Of a stretch of DNA of 64,000 nucleotides, positions 18,426 to 26,211 are shown piece by piece (the stretch's first letter is position 1; each line of letters opens with the position of its first letter). The notes under the pieces were generated by a model. It did not search any database. It saw nothing but the letters and a program-made list of their open reading frames with translations, and was not told the DNA's origin. A program made the translations under genes and the position numbers. Source of the DNA: JBDOQU01 sp039839375 (GTDB lineage Bacteria > Pseudomonadota > Alphaproteobacteria > DSM-16000 > Inquilinaceae); contig NZ_JBDOQU010000016.1 in the NCBI RefSeq assembly GCF_039839375.1, forward strand, positions 1-64,000, read 5' to 3'.

Positions 18426-18445
18426 TGGTCATATATTTATGACCA
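18426..18445. promoter_or_regulatory. Palindromic operator of the toxin-antitoxin pair
   Basis: TGGTCATA-TATT-TATGACCA is a perfect 8-bp inverted repeat with a 4-base centre. It lies 15 bases before the antitoxin ATG and just upstream of its CAGGAG ribosome site. Phd/YefM antitoxins bind such palindromes and, together with toxin, repress their own operon. The position and symmetry fit that role; the binding itself is inferred. Confidence 0.65.
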
Positions 18446-18460
18446 TTCAGGAGCCGCCCC

Positions 18461-18721
18461 ATGCATGACCCGGTCCTCACGCTGAGCGTTTCGGAGTTCA
18501 AGGCCAAGTGCCTGTCGCTGTTCGACGACCTGGCAGACCATAAGGTCTCGAAGGTCGTTGTCACGCGCCATGGCAAGCCGGTCGCCGAACTGTCGCCCCC
18601 CTCCATCGCCTTGCCGCCGATCCACGGGGCGCATTCCGGATCGATGATCGTCCGGCCCGGCGTCGATCTGACGGGCCCGACCTTCGAGGAAGACGAGTTC
18701 GATCCGGAAGCGGGCCTCTGA
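18461..18721 (+). CDS. Phd/YefM-family antitoxin
   Basis: The 86-residue protein has an N-terminal Phd/YefM fold ('LSVSEFKAKCLSLFDDLAD', then 'VVVTRHGKPVAEL') that dimerises and binds DNA. Its acidic C-terminal tail ('FEEDEFDPEAGL') would wrap around and inhibit the toxin. It is the first gene of a two-gene operon, 8 bases upstream of a PIN-domain toxin, and is preceded by a good ribosome site (CAGGAG, 7 bases before ATG) and a palindromic operator. Phd-type antitoxins paired with PIN toxins are a known mixed arrangement. Confidence 0.88.
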   Translation: MHDPVLTLSVSEFKAKCLSLFDDLADHKVSKVVVTRHGKPVAELSPPSIALPPIHGAHSGSMIVRPGVDLTGPTFEEDEFDPEAGL

Positions 18722-18729
18722 CCCGCCCC

Positions 18730-19137
18730 ATGCTCCTGCTCGATACCCATGTCATCCTGTGGTTGGACGCCGGCGAGAGACTGGCAGCGGAGGCGATCGC
18801 CGCCATCGAGGCGGCCCGGCCCGCGGGCGGTGTGCTGGTCTCCCCCGTCTCGGCCTGGGAAATCGGGATGCTCGTCCGCAAGGGGCGGATTACCCTCGAT
18901 TGCGATCCGGCGCGCTGGTTCGGGCGGTTCCTCGACCAGGCCGGAATCAGGCTCGCGCCGCTGACGGTCGAAGCGGCCGCCGGCTCATCGTCGCTGCCCG
19001 AACCCTGTCATGGCGATCCGGCCGACCGCATGCTGATCGCCACGGCCCGCCATCTGGGCCTTCCGCTCATGACGCGCGACCGGAAGATCCTCGACTACTC
19101 GACCGCCACCGGCGCTGTTCGCGCGATAGGCTGTTGA
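18730..19137 (+). CDS. VapC-like PIN-domain toxin ribonuclease
   Basis: This 135-residue PIN-domain protein has the expected metal-binding acidic residues: D5 in 'LLLDTHVILWL', a Glu in 'SAWEIGML', and Asp residues in 'GDPADRMLIATA' and 'TRDRKIL'. These coordinate Mg2+ or Mn2+ for RNA cleavage, typically of tRNA or rRNA in VapC relatives. All the acidic positions are present, so the toxin looks intact. It follows the antitoxin after 8 bases and is presumably translationally coupled. The actual RNA target is unknown. Downstream lies a cluster of intergenic repeats. Confidence 0.88.
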   Translation: MLLLDTHVILWLDAGERLAAEAIAAIEAARPAGGVLVSPVSAWEIGMLVRKGRITLDCDPARWFGRFLDQAGIRLAPLTVEAAAGSSSLPEPCHGDPADRMLIATARHLGLPLMTRDRKILDYSTATGAVRAIGC

Positions 19138-19140
19138 GCT

Positions 19141-19371
19141 GAATCAAGTCCGGCATGACGGGATTGCCCCTCATCCTGAGCCGATCGAAGGATGCGTGCA
19201 CACATGGTTCGACAGGCTCGCCATGAGGAAGTGGGCGAGGACTTCTCCTTCCCGTCATTCCCGACCTGATCGGGAATCCATGGGCCGGCGCGGCTTTACC
19301 GGCGGCGAAGGGCCGGGCGCGGTTTTCTTCCTTCGACACCGTATGGATGCTTGATCAAGTCAAGCATGACG
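19141..19371. repeat. Cluster of palindromic intergenic repeats
   Basis: Three pieces fill the gap after the toxin gene. At 19141-19160 is a half element, GAATCAAGTCCGGCATGACG. Around 19168-19230 lies another known alphaproteobacterial style, CTCATCCTGAGC followed by GGTTCGACAGGCTC and ATGAGG. At 19252-19371 is a full 120-bp composite with ends CGTCATTCCCGA...TCGGGAATCCATGG and ATGGATGCTTGATCAAGTCAAGCATGACG (two overlapping motifs). No gene was recognised in 19138-19389. Confidence 0.65.
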
Positions 19372-19389
19372 AACGGAGAAGACGGACGC

Positions 19390-19755
19390 CTACGGCGCCG
19401 GCGGCAGCATGCGGCCGAGGTCGCGGCCGCCTAGGATGTGGATGTGGAGGTGGGGGACGTCCTGGCGGGCGTGGGGGCCGCCATTGGCGATGATCCGGTA
19501 GCCCGTCTCCGCTACGCCGGCCTGGCGCGCCAGATCGCCGACGGCGCGGAAGAGGGCGACGATCTCCGCATTGCTGGCGTTGGCGGTGAAATCATCCATG
19601 GAGACGTACTGGCCCTTGGGGACGACCAGCAGATGGGTCGGGGCCTGGGGCTCTATGTCGTGGAAGGCCAGGACGTGATCGCCCTCGAACACCTTCTTGC
19701 AGGGGATCTCGCCGCGCAGGATTTTGGCGAAGATATTGTCGGGATCGTAGGCCAA
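19390..19755 (-). CDS. hinT: HIT-family purine nucleoside phosphoramidase (HinT-like)
   Basis: The 121-residue protein carries the histidine triad HLHIHILGG (H102, H104, H106), in which the middle His is the nucleophile for hydrolysis of AMP-linked phosphoramidates and acyl-adenylates. Typical Hint N-terminal features ('NIFAKILRGEIPCKKV', 'DIEPQAPTHLLVVPK') are present. The start is a TTG codon with a good CGGAGG site; the nearby ATG is out of frame. It is the last gene of the histidine operon, 17 bases after hisE. The his-HIT link recurs in alphaproteobacteria, but its physiological meaning is unclear. Confidence 0.92.
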   Translation of the reverse strand: MAYDPDNIFAKILRGEIPCKKVFEGDHVLAFHDIEPQAPTHLLVVPKGQYVSMDDFTANASNAEIVALFRAVGDLARQAGVAETGYRIIANGGPHARQDVPHLHIHILGGRDLGRMLPPAP

Positions 19756-19772
19756 GGCATCCTCCGTTCTGA

Positions 19773-20126
19773 TTACTTTCCGGCCCGGTTATCGGTCGGC
19801 TGGCGGCTTTTCTTCTCGTCGACGCCGCTCGTCCCCTCGCGCCGCGCCAGCTCGGCCCAGACGTCGGATGGCCGCACGCCGGCATCGGCCCACAGCACCA
19901 GCAGATGGTAGAGAAGATCGGCGCTTTCCGAGGCGAGCGCGCGGGGATCGTCGCGCATCGCCTCGATCACCGCCTCCACCGCTTCCTCGCCCACCTTCTG
20001 GGCGATCTTGGGCCGGCCGCGGGCGAACAGGCGGGCGGTGTGGCTCTTCTCCGGATCGCCGCCCTTGCGGCTGGCGATCAGTGCGTAGAGCCGGTCGAGC
20101 ACGGCGGAATCGGGAGAGGTCGTCAC
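19773..20126 (-). CDS. hisE: Phosphoribosyl-ATP pyrophosphatase
   Basis: HisE hydrolyses phosphoribosyl-ATP to phosphoribosyl-AMP and pyrophosphate, the second step of histidine synthesis. The 117-residue protein shows the all-alpha MazG-like metal sites 'GEEAVEAVIEA' and 'ESADLLYHLLVLW'. It stands alone and is not fused to HisI; no hisI lies in the window. It starts with GTG overlapping the hisF stop (GTGA), which implies translational coupling. Confidence 0.95.
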   Translation of the reverse strand: MTTSPDSAVLDRLYALIASRKGGDPEKSHTARLFARGRPKIAQKVGEEAVEAVIEAMRDDPRALASESADLLYHLLVLWADAGVRPSDVWAELARREGTSGVDEKKSRQPTDNRAGK

Positions 20127-20890
20127 GGCGTCGCCTCCCGCATCGGCACGCCGGACGCCGCCATGTGGTGCTTCGCCTCAGCGATCGAATGGGTTCCGAA
20201 ATGGAAGATCGAGGCGGCGAGCACGGCCGAGGCGTGGCCGTCGCGGACGCCGTCGACCAGATGGTCGAGCGTGCCGACCCCGCCGGACGCGATCACCGGC
20301 ACGGTCACGGCGTCGGCGACGGCGCGGGTCAGGTCGATGTCGAAGCCGGCCTTGGTGCCGTCCCGGTCCATGGAGGTCAGCAGGATCTCCCCCGCCCCGT
20401 ACTCGGCCATGCGCTCTGCCCACTCGACCGCGTCGAGGCCGGTGGCGTTGCGGCCGCCATGGGTGAAGACCTGCCATTTGCCGGGGCCGGTCCGCTTGGC
20501 GTCGATGGCGACGACGATGCATTGCCGGCCGAACTTCTCCGCCGCCCGGCGCACGAAATCCGGCGTCCGGACGGCGGCGGTATTGATCGAGACCTTGTCC
20601 GCCCCGGCCAGCAGCAGCCGGCGGATGTCCTCAAGCTCCCGCACGCCGCCGCCGACGGTGAGCGGCATGAAGACCTGTTCGGCCGTCCGCGCCACAACGT
20701 CGTGGAGAATGGCCCGGTTATCGCTGGAGGCCGTGATGTCCAGGAAGGTCAGCTCGTCCGCGCCGGCCGCGTCGTAGATCCGTGCCTGCTCGACCGGGTC
20801 GCCGGCGTCCTTCAGATCGACGAAATTCACGCCCTTGACGACGCGCCCATCCTTCACGTCCAGGCAGGGGATCAGCCGCGCCTTCAGCAT
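20123..20890 (-). CDS. hisF: Imidazole glycerol phosphate synthase, cyclase subunit
   Basis: HisF is the TIM-barrel half of IGP synthase. It uses ammonia from HisH to convert PRFAR to imidazole glycerol phosphate and AICAR. The 255-residue length is typical. The catalytic aspartates lie in 'LIPCLDVKDGRVVKG' near the N-terminus and 'VVAIDAKRTG' around residue 130. The phosphate-binding glycines lie in 'GGVRELED' and 'ASGGVGTLDHL'. Its ATG overlaps the hisA stop by one base, so hisA, hisF and hisE form one coupled unit. Confidence 0.97.
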   Translation of the reverse strand: MLKARLIPCLDVKDGRVVKGVNFVDLKDAGDPVEQARIYDAAGADELTFLDITASSDNRAILHDVVARTAEQVFMPLTVGGGVRELEDIRRLLLAGADKVSINTAAVRTPDFVRRAAEKFGRQCIVVAIDAKRTGPGKWQVFTHGGRNATGLDAVEWAERMAEYGAGEILLTSMDRDGTKAGFDIDLTRAVADAVTVPVIASGGVGTLDHLVDGVRDGHASAVLAASIFHFGTHSIAEAKHHMAASGVPMREATP

Positions 20891-21627
20891 CAGGCGGCCG
20901 CCTTGCCGGACAGGATGGCGAGCGCGGTCTTGGGGTCGATCCGCCCGTCATAGAGCGCGCGGCCGCAGATCACCCCATCGATCCCGGCCTCCTCCTCCCG
21001 CTTCAGGGCGCGGAGGTCGTCCAGCGTCGTCACCCCGCCCGACGCGATGACCGGCGTCGTCAGCGCGAAGGCGAGGTCGGCCGTCGCCTCGACATTGAGT
21101 CCGCCCATCGCGCCGTCGCGGTTGATGTCGGTGTAGATGATGGCGGCGACGCCGGAATCCTCGAATTTGAGCGCCAGATCCAGCGTCTTGACCGTGCTGG
21201 TCTCGGCCCAACCCTCGACCGCCACGAAGCCGTCGCGCGCGTCGATGCCGACGGCGATCTGGCCGGGAAAGAGCCGGCAGGCTTCCTTGACCAGCGCGGG
21301 ATCCTTGAGCGCCACCGTGCCCAGCACCACGCGACGAACGCCTCGTTCCAGCCAGCCCTCGACCATGGCGAGATCACGGATGCCGCCGCCAAGCTGGACC
21401 GGCACGTCGACCGCCGCCAGCACGCCTTCCACCGCTTCGGCGTTCACCGGCCGGCCGGCGAAGGCGCCGTTCAGATCGACGACATGGATCCAGTCGAAGC
21501 CTTGGCCGGCGAAGATGCGCGCCTGTTCGGCCGGGTCCTGGTTGAACACGGTCGCGGCGTCCATCTCGCCGCGCACCAGGCGCACGCAGGCGCCGTCCTT
21601 CAGATCGATGGCGGGATAGAGGTTCAT
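20890..21627 (-). CDS. hisA: ProFAR isomerase
   Basis: HisA catalyses the Amadori isomerisation of ProFAR to PRFAR. The 245-residue TIM barrel has the catalytic Asp in 'LYPAIDLKDGACVRL' and the second Asp in 'VGIDARDGFVAVEGW'. Phosphate-binding glycines lie in 'LGGGIRDL' and 'ASGGVTTLDDL'. The start codon overlaps the stop of the upstream acetyltransferase gene (ATGA). Confidence 0.97.
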   Translation of the reverse strand: MNLYPAIDLKDGACVRLVRGEMDAATVFNQDPAEQARIFAGQGFDWIHVVDLNGAFAGRPVNAEAVEGVLAAVDVPVQLGGGIRDLAMVEGWLERGVRRVVLGTVALKDPALVKEACRLFPGQIAVGIDARDGFVAVEGWAETSTVKTLDLALKFEDSGVAAIIYTDINRDGAMGGLNVEATADLAFALTTPVIASGGVTTLDDLRALKREEEAGIDGVICGRALYDGRIDPKTALAILSGKAAA

Positions 21628-22235
21628 TTCGGGGCGCCGTCGGCCGGTGGCGTGGGAATATCGGCCGGACCGGGCGGCAAGCCGCGAGCCTCATCCAGCA
21701 TCTTGTAGAAATAATAGCCGGTCAGGAACCGCCCATCGACCTTGGCGTAGATCGGGTTTGCGCCCCATTGCACGAAGCCCATCCGGCGATAGAGCTGGAG
21801 GGCGGCGTACTGCGTCTCGCGTACGTCGAGCTGCAGCACATCGTATCCGTCCTCCCGCGCCTCGTCCTCGACCGACTGGATCAACTGTCGCGCCAGCCCG
21901 TGGCCGCGCGCCCAGGGGGCGATGAAGAAGGTAGTGAGCGTCGCGGCAAAGGCGCCCGCCTCATTGTTCGGCGGCGGCCGCATGAGCTGCGCCGACCCGA
22001 CGATCAGCCCCTCCAGCCGGGCGACGAAGAGCGATCGTCCGGGCACGGCAAGCACGCCCCGCCAATACCGCTCCATCACGTCGCGCTGGGGCGGGACGAG
22101 CCAGCCGAAGCCGCCGCCATCGGTGATGGCGTGATCGGCGGCGTCGCAGAGGTCGTGCATGTCCGAGCCGCGGAACTGCTCCAGCTTCTCGACCAGCGCT
22201 GAGGGCGGGCGGGAGATTTCGGTCAAGGCGTCCAC
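21624..22235 (-). CDS. GNAT N-acetyltransferase within the his operon
   Basis: The 203-residue protein has a GNAT fold. Acetyl-CoA motif A is 'APWARGHGLARQLI', followed by 'LQLDVRETQYAALQLYRRMGF' (split: motif B begins at AALQLYRRMGF). It starts with GTG, overlaps the end of hisH by 13 bases and the start of hisA by 4. It is therefore embedded in the histidine operon and translationally coupled to it. The substrate is unknown. Acetylation of an amino acid, amine or protein N-terminus is possible, but nothing in the sequence decides it. It is not a histidine pathway enzyme by family. Confidence 0.85.
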   Translation of the reverse strand: MDALTEISRPPSALVEKLEQFRGSDMHDLCDAADHAITDGGGFGWLVPPQRDVMERYWRGVLAVPGRSLFVARLEGLIVGSAQLMRPPPNNEAGAFAATLTTFFIAPWARGHGLARQLIQSVEDEAREDGYDVLQLDVRETQYAALQLYRRMGFVQWGANPIYAKVDGRFLTGYYFYKMLDEARGLPPGPADIPTPPADGAPK

Positions 22236-22870
22236 TCCAGGAAATTGGCGATCATCCCGAGCCCGGTGGCCTGGCTCTTTTCGGGATGGAATTGGGCGCC
22301 GACCATATTGTCCCGGCCGATCATCGCGGCGACGGGGCCGCCATAATCGACCGTCGCCAGCACATCGTCATCTGTTGCGGTCTCGAAACGGTAGGAATGA
22401 ACGAAATAGGCGTGCGGCGCAGCGGCGTCTGCGAGCCCGGCCAGCACGGGATGATCCCGGCCCCGCGGGGTCGGCTCCAGCTCGTTCCAGCCCATATGGG
22501 GCACCTTGCGGCCGCCGCCCGGCATCAGCGCCACGATCGCGCCGCCGATCCAGCCGAGGCCCGGATGTTCTCCGTACTCCCGGCCCGTCGTCGCCATGAG
22601 CTGCATGCCGACGCAGATGCCGAAGAAGGGGCGGCCGTCCCGCCGCACCGCCCCCTCCAGCGCGTCGCGCATGCCGGGAACGGCGGAGAGGCCGGCCATG
22701 CAGTCGGCGAACGCGCCGACGCCGGGCAGCACCACCCGGTCGGCGGCCCGCACCTGCGCCGGATCGGCCGTCACCAGAACCCGATGGCCGCCGCCGGCCG
22801 CCCGCTCGAACGCCTTGGCGGCGGAACGAAGATTGCCGGAGCCGTAGTCGATGATCGCGACGGTCTGCAT
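22223..22870 (-). CDS. hisH: Imidazole glycerol phosphate synthase, glutamine amidotransferase subunit
   Basis: HisH hydrolyses glutamine and channels ammonia to HisF. The 215-residue class I amidotransferase has the nucleophile Cys in 'FFGICVGMQLM' and the His/Glu pair in 'GAQFHPEKSQ'. The oxyanion and N-terminal motif 'IIDYGSGNLRS' opens the protein. A longer frame continues far upstream through hisB, but the ATG at 22870 gives the canonical N-terminus and lies 29 bases after hisB. Confidence 0.96.
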   Translation of the reverse strand: MQTVAIIDYGSGNLRSAAKAFERAAGGGHRVLVTADPAQVRAADRVVLPGVGAFADCMAGLSAVPGMRDALEGAVRRDGRPFFGICVGMQLMATTGREYGEHPGLGWIGGAIVALMPGGGRKVPHMGWNELEPTPRGRDHPVLAGLADAAAPHAYFVHSYRFETATDDDVLATVDYGGPVAAMIGRDNMVGAQFHPEKSQATGLGMIANFLEWTP

Positions 22871-22899
22871 TGTATCGGGTCTCGAAAACGGTGGTGGCG

Positions 22900-23523
22900 C
22901 TAGAGGGAACCGCCCAGCGTCCCCTTGGTCGAGGGCACCGCGTCCGGACGCCGGGGATCGATGGCGACGGCCTGCCGCAGCGCGCGGGCCAGCGCCTTGA
23001 AGCAGCTTTCGATCCGGTGATGGTTGTTGACGCCGTAGAACGTCTCCGCATGGAGCGTGATGCCGGCGGCCTGGGCGAAGCCCTGGAACCATTCGCGGAA
23101 CAGTTCGGTATCCATGTCGCCCAGTCTGTCGCGGGTGAACTCCACCTTCCAGACCAGATAGGGCCGACCGGAAATGTCGAGCGCGACGCGGCTCAACGTC
23201 TCGTCCATCGGGATGGTGGCCTCGCCATAGCGGACGATGCCCTTCCGGTCGCCCAGCGCCGCCGCCAGCGCCTGGCCGATGGCGATGCCCGTATCCTCCG
23301 TCGTGTGGTGGGCGTCGATATGCAGGTCGCCCTCCGCCCGGACCGTCAGGTCGATCAGGCTGTGGCGGGATAGCTGCTCCAGCATATGGTCGAGAAAGCC
23401 CACGCCGGTCCTGACGTCGTGGCGGCCCGCGCCGTCGAGCGCGATCTCGACGCTGATGCGGGTCTCGTTCGTGGCGCGCTCTATCCGGGCGCGACGGGCG
23501 GTTTCGGGCTGGGCTGTATCCAT
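22900..23523 (-). CDS. hisB: Imidazoleglycerol-phosphate dehydratase
   Basis: HisB removes water from imidazole glycerol phosphate to give imidazole acetol phosphate. It is the monofunctional form (207 residues), without the phosphatase half found in enterobacteria. The metal-binding histidine clusters 'DAHHTTEDTG' and 'NNHHRIESCF' are present, along with 'GVGFLDHML'. ATG at 23523 is chosen because it has a GGAG site 5 bases upstream; a GTG 24 bases further up is possible. It is first in the his operon and divergent from hslV. Confidence 0.95.
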   Translation of the reverse strand: MDTAQPETARRARIERATNETRISVEIALDGAGRHDVRTGVGFLDHMLEQLSRHSLIDLTVRAEGDLHIDAHHTTEDTGIAIGQALAAALGDRKGIVRYGEATIPMDETLSRVALDISGRPYLVWKVEFTRDRLGDMDTELFREWFQGFAQAAGITLHAETFYGVNNHHRIESCFKALARALRQAVAIDPRRPDAVPSTKGTLGGSL

Positions 23524-23574
23524 GGCGGCTCCGGTTGTAGCAGGCACGGTCCCGCCCGGCCAGAGGCTCCGGAC

Positions 23575-23603
23575 TTGACCGGGCGGCGATCGGCTCCAAC
23601 ATA
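23575..23603 (+). promoter_or_regulatory. Candidate promoter of hslVU
   Basis: CTTGACC places a TTGACC box at 23575-23580, followed after 17 bases by AACATA (23598-23603). It lies 62 bases before the hslV ATG. The CTTG core also fits the -35 of heat-shock sigma-32 promoters, which would suit hslVU, but the -10 element is not clear enough to choose between sigma factors. Confidence 0.4.
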
Positions 23604-23665
23604 CGGGATCGGGTTTCGGCCCCGTTTTCCCTCACGGTTCCTCTCTGGCGATTTCCAAGGATTTC

Positions 23666-24214
23666 ATGAGCCACACCGATTCCACGACGTGGCACGGCAC
23701 GACCATCCTCGCCGTGCGCAAGGATGGCCGCATCGTCGTCGCCGGCGACGGGCAGGTCACCGCCGGCAACACCGTCATGAAGGGCACGGCCCGCAAGGTC
23801 CGGCGCATCGGCAACGGCAAGGTGCTGGCCGGCTTCGCCGGGTCCACCGCCGACGCCTTCGCCCTGTTCGAACGGCTGGAGGCGAAGCTGGAGCAGCATC
23901 CGGGCCAGCTCACCCGCGCCTGCGTGGAGATGGCGAAGGACTGGCGGACCGACCGCTATCTGCGCCGGCTGGAGGCCATGATGGCGGTCTGCGACAAGGA
24001 CGTGTCGCTGCTTCTGACCGGCACCGGCGACGTGCTGGAGCCCGACGACGATCTGATCGCCATCGGCTCCGGCGGGCCGATGGCCCTGGCCGCCGCCCGC
24101 GCCCTCTATGATCTGCCCGAACATGACGCCGAGGCGATCGCGCGCAAGGCGCTGAAGATCGCGGCGGACATCTGCATCTACACCAACCACAACGTTACCC
24201 TGGAATCTCTCTGA
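23666..24214 (+). CDS. hslV: ATP-dependent protease subunit HslV
   Basis: HslV is the proteolytic double-hexamer core of the HslUV (ClpYQ) protease. The 182-residue product carries an 11-residue pro-sequence ending in WHG; processing would expose the N-terminal Thr12 nucleophile of 'TTILAVRK'. The conserved 'VAGDGQVT' and 'GFAGSTADAF' segments follow. An AAGGA site precedes ATG. Its stop overlaps the hslU start by one base (TGATG), so the two subunits are co-translated. Confidence 0.97.
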   Translation: MSHTDSTTWHGTTILAVRKDGRIVVAGDGQVTAGNTVMKGTARKVRRIGNGKVLAGFAGSTADAFALFERLEAKLEQHPGQLTRACVEMAKDWRTDRYLRRLEAMMAVCDKDVSLLLTGTGDVLEPDDDLIAIGSGGPMALAAARALYDLPEHDAEAIARKALKIAADICIYTNHNVTLESL

Positions 24215-25524
24215 TGGCGGACTTCAGCCCCCGCGAAATCGTCTCCGAACTCGACCGGTTCATCGTCGGCCAGAACGACGCCAAGCGCGCCGTGGCCATC
24301 GCGCTGCGCAACCGCTGGCGACGCCAGCAGCTTCCCGAAGGCCTGCGGGAGGAGGTGCTGCCCAAGAACATCCTGATGATCGGCCCGACCGGCGTCGGCA
24401 AGACGGAGATCGCGCGCCGGCTGGCGAAGCTGGCCGACGCGCCGTTCCTGAAGGTCGAGGCGACCAAGTTCACCGAGGTGGGCTATGTCGGCCGCGACGT
24501 GGAACAGATCGTCCGCGATTTGGTGGAGATCGCGCTGACCATGACCCGGGAGAAATCCCGCAAGCAGGTGGAAGCGAAGGCCGAGCTGCGGGCGGAGGAC
24601 CGGGTGGTCGCGGCGCTGGTCGGCGAGAATGCGACGGCGGAGACCAAGCAGAAATTCCGCAAGATGCTGCGGGAAGGCGATCTCAACGACAAGGAGATCG
24701 AGATCCAGGTGGCCGACACCGGCTTCGGCCAGCTGCCGACCTTCGACGTTCCCGGCATGCCGGGCGCGCAGATGGGCATGCTGAATCTGAACGACATGTT
24801 CGGCAAGGCGTTCGGCGCCCGCACCAAGCCCAAGCGGATGAGCGTGGCGGAAAGCTACGAGGTGCTGGTGGCGGAGGAGGCGGACAAGCTTCTGGACCAG
24901 GACAAGGCCCGGAGCGACGCCATCACGCTGGTGGAGCAGAACGGCATCGTCTTCCTGGACGAGATCGACAAGATCACCGCCCGCAGCGACCGGCAGGGCG
25001 GCGATGTCAGCCGCGAGGGCGTGCAGCGCGACCTGCTGCCGCTGATCGAGGGCACGCAGGTGGCGACCAAGCACGGCACCGTGCGCACCGACCATATATT
25101 GTTCATCGCCTCGGGCGCCTTCCACCTTGCCAAGCCGTCGGACCTTCTGCCCGAACTCCAGGGCCGGCTGCCGATCCGGGTCGAGCTGCAGGCGCTGACC
25201 CGCGACGATTTCCGCCGTATCCTGACGGAGCCGGACTACAGCCTGATCCTCCAGTACAAAGCGCTGATGGACACCGAAGGGGTGGCGCTGGACTTCACCG
25301 ACGAGGCCATCGACGCGCTGGCCGACCTGGCGGCGGAGGTCAACAGCACCGTGGAGAATATCGGCGCCCGGCGGCTGCACACGGTGCTGGAGCGGCTGCT
25401 GGACGACATCAGCTTCACCGCCAGCGACCGCTCCGGCGAAACGGTGACGATCGACGCCGACTACGTCCAGAAGAACGTCACCGACCTGGCGAAGAACGCC
25501 GATCTGAGCAAGTTCATCCTGTAA
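24214..25524 (+). CDS. hslU: ATPase subunit HslU of the HslUV protease
   Basis: HslU is the AAA+ unfoldase that feeds substrates to HslV. The 436-residue protein has Walker A 'GPTGVGKT' at 57-64, the pore motif 'GYVGRDVE', an inserted I-domain (about 110-240), Walker B 'IVFLDEIDK', and sensor-2 'GARRLHTVLE'. The C-terminal tail, LSKFIL, is the part that docks into HslV. Length and motifs are complete. Downstream is a large inverted repeat that may stop transcription. Confidence 0.97.
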   Translation: MADFSPREIVSELDRFIVGQNDAKRAVAIALRNRWRRQQLPEGLREEVLPKNILMIGPTGVGKTEIARRLAKLADAPFLKVEATKFTEVGYVGRDVEQIVRDLVEIALTMTREKSRKQVEAKAELRAEDRVVAALVGENATAETKQKFRKMLREGDLNDKEIEIQVADTGFGQLPTFDVPGMPGAQMGMLNLNDMFGKAFGARTKPKRMSVAESYEVLVAEEADKLLDQDKARSDAITLVEQNGIVFLDEIDKITARSDRQGGDVSREGVQRDLLPLIEGTQVATKHGTVRTDHILFIASGAFHLAKPSDLLPELQGRLPIRVELQALTRDDFRRILTEPDYSLILQYKALMDTEGVALDFTDEAIDALADLAAEVNSTVENIGARRLHTVLERLLDDISFTASDRSGETVTIDADYVQKNVTDLAKNADLSKFIL

Positions 25525-25531
25525 ACTCTCA

Positions 25532-25681
25532 CCCCCACCTTCCCGGAGCCACCGCTCCGGGCCCCTTCCTCCCCCGCTCCGCAGGGGAGGAGTCAATCGT
25601 GGCAGCATCCTCCCCTGCGGAGCGGGGGAGGAGGACTCGGCCCGTCAGGGGCGGGGAGGTGGGGGTGGTTGCAGAAGGTCC
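25532..25681. repeat. Long inverted-repeat element after hslU
   Basis: A perfect 25-bp inverted repeat (arms 25567-25591 and 25608-25632, core TCCTCCCC...GGGGAGGA) with a 16-base loop lies inside a wider palindrome, CACCCCCACCT...AGGTGGGGGTGG. The right flank (25641-25681) recurs exactly at 26030-26070. Such a hairpin could end hslVU transcription, although it lacks a T tract. Similar elements occur near 33.9 and 38.1 kb. Confidence 0.7.
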
Positions 25682-25702
25682 AGGATGCGCGCCATGGGCC
25701 GG

Positions 25703-25930
25703 TCATTCGCTACGCGTTAGGGCCATGATCGCGTCGGTGCTCATCGTCACGTCGCCCCGGCCCCGCAGGCGTCTCGTCAACCGCTCGCCCCGTCGGCCGC
25801 CGGCTTTCGCCCTGACGATCCTGACGACCTCGCCGTCGAATTCGACATCAACCTGCGTATGAGGCAGCAGGCCCGCCTGCTCCCTTATCCCGGCCGGAAT
25901 CGTGACCTGCCCTTTGGAGGTAATGCGCAT
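25703..25930 (-). CDS. AbrB/MazE/SpoVT-type antitoxin, apparently orphan
   Basis: This 75-residue protein has the swapped-hairpin AbrB motif 'ITSKGQVTIPAGIREQAG' followed by 'VDVEFDGEVVRIV', typical of DNA-binding antitoxins. Its C-terminal 'TDAIMALTRSE' resembles VapB-type tails that contact a PIN toxin. A start at 25930 is preferred over the longer frame to 26101 because the extension is encoded by repeat DNA. No toxin gene follows: the next 180 bases hold only the inverted repeat. Either the toxin was lost or this is a solitary regulator. Confidence 0.72.
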   Translation of the reverse strand: MRITSKGQVTIPAGIREQAGLLPHTQVDVEFDGEVVRIVRAKAGGRRGERLTRRLRGRGDVTMSTDAIMALTRSE

Positions 25931-25954
25931 CGGCCTCTTCCTCTTCTTACTCAC

Positions 25955-26070
25955 TCTCCGCTTTGCAGGAGAGGAGTCAAGGTCGTCGGCGATTTCCTCC
26001 CCTGCAACGCGGGGGAGGAGGGGACCCGACCCGTCAGGGGCGGGGAGGTGGGGGTGGTTGCAGAAGGTCC
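25955..26070. repeat. Second copy of the GGGGAGG inverted-repeat element
   Basis: A partly decayed inverted repeat (TTGCAGGAGAGGAG...CTCCCCTGCAACGC) is followed by a 41-base stretch, 26030-26070. That stretch is identical to 25641-25681. The two copies bracket the orphan antitoxin gene as direct repeats 389 bases apart. No gene was recognised between 25931 and 26211 apart from this element. Confidence 0.7.
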
Positions 26071-26211
26071 GGGCTTTGAGCCATGGGGCACGGGTAGGCA
26101 TTGCCCCGACATTGCCTCATCGCCGCCCTTGCGACGGGCGGTTTCGACCGGCATAAGCTATGGGGTCGTGGCTGGAACAGCCCTGGGGACCCTGCCGCCG
26201 GAAGATTCCGC

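Noticed and set aside
22871..24190. Upstream extension of the hisH frame through hisB and hslV
   Set aside because: The extension overlaps well-supported genes on both strands. The ATG at 22870 gives the canonical HisH N-terminus.
25532..25681. CRISPR-like array from the repeated GGGGAGG blocks
   Set aside because: There are only two or three related blocks, which are inverted and irregularly spaced, with no equal spacers and no cas genes.
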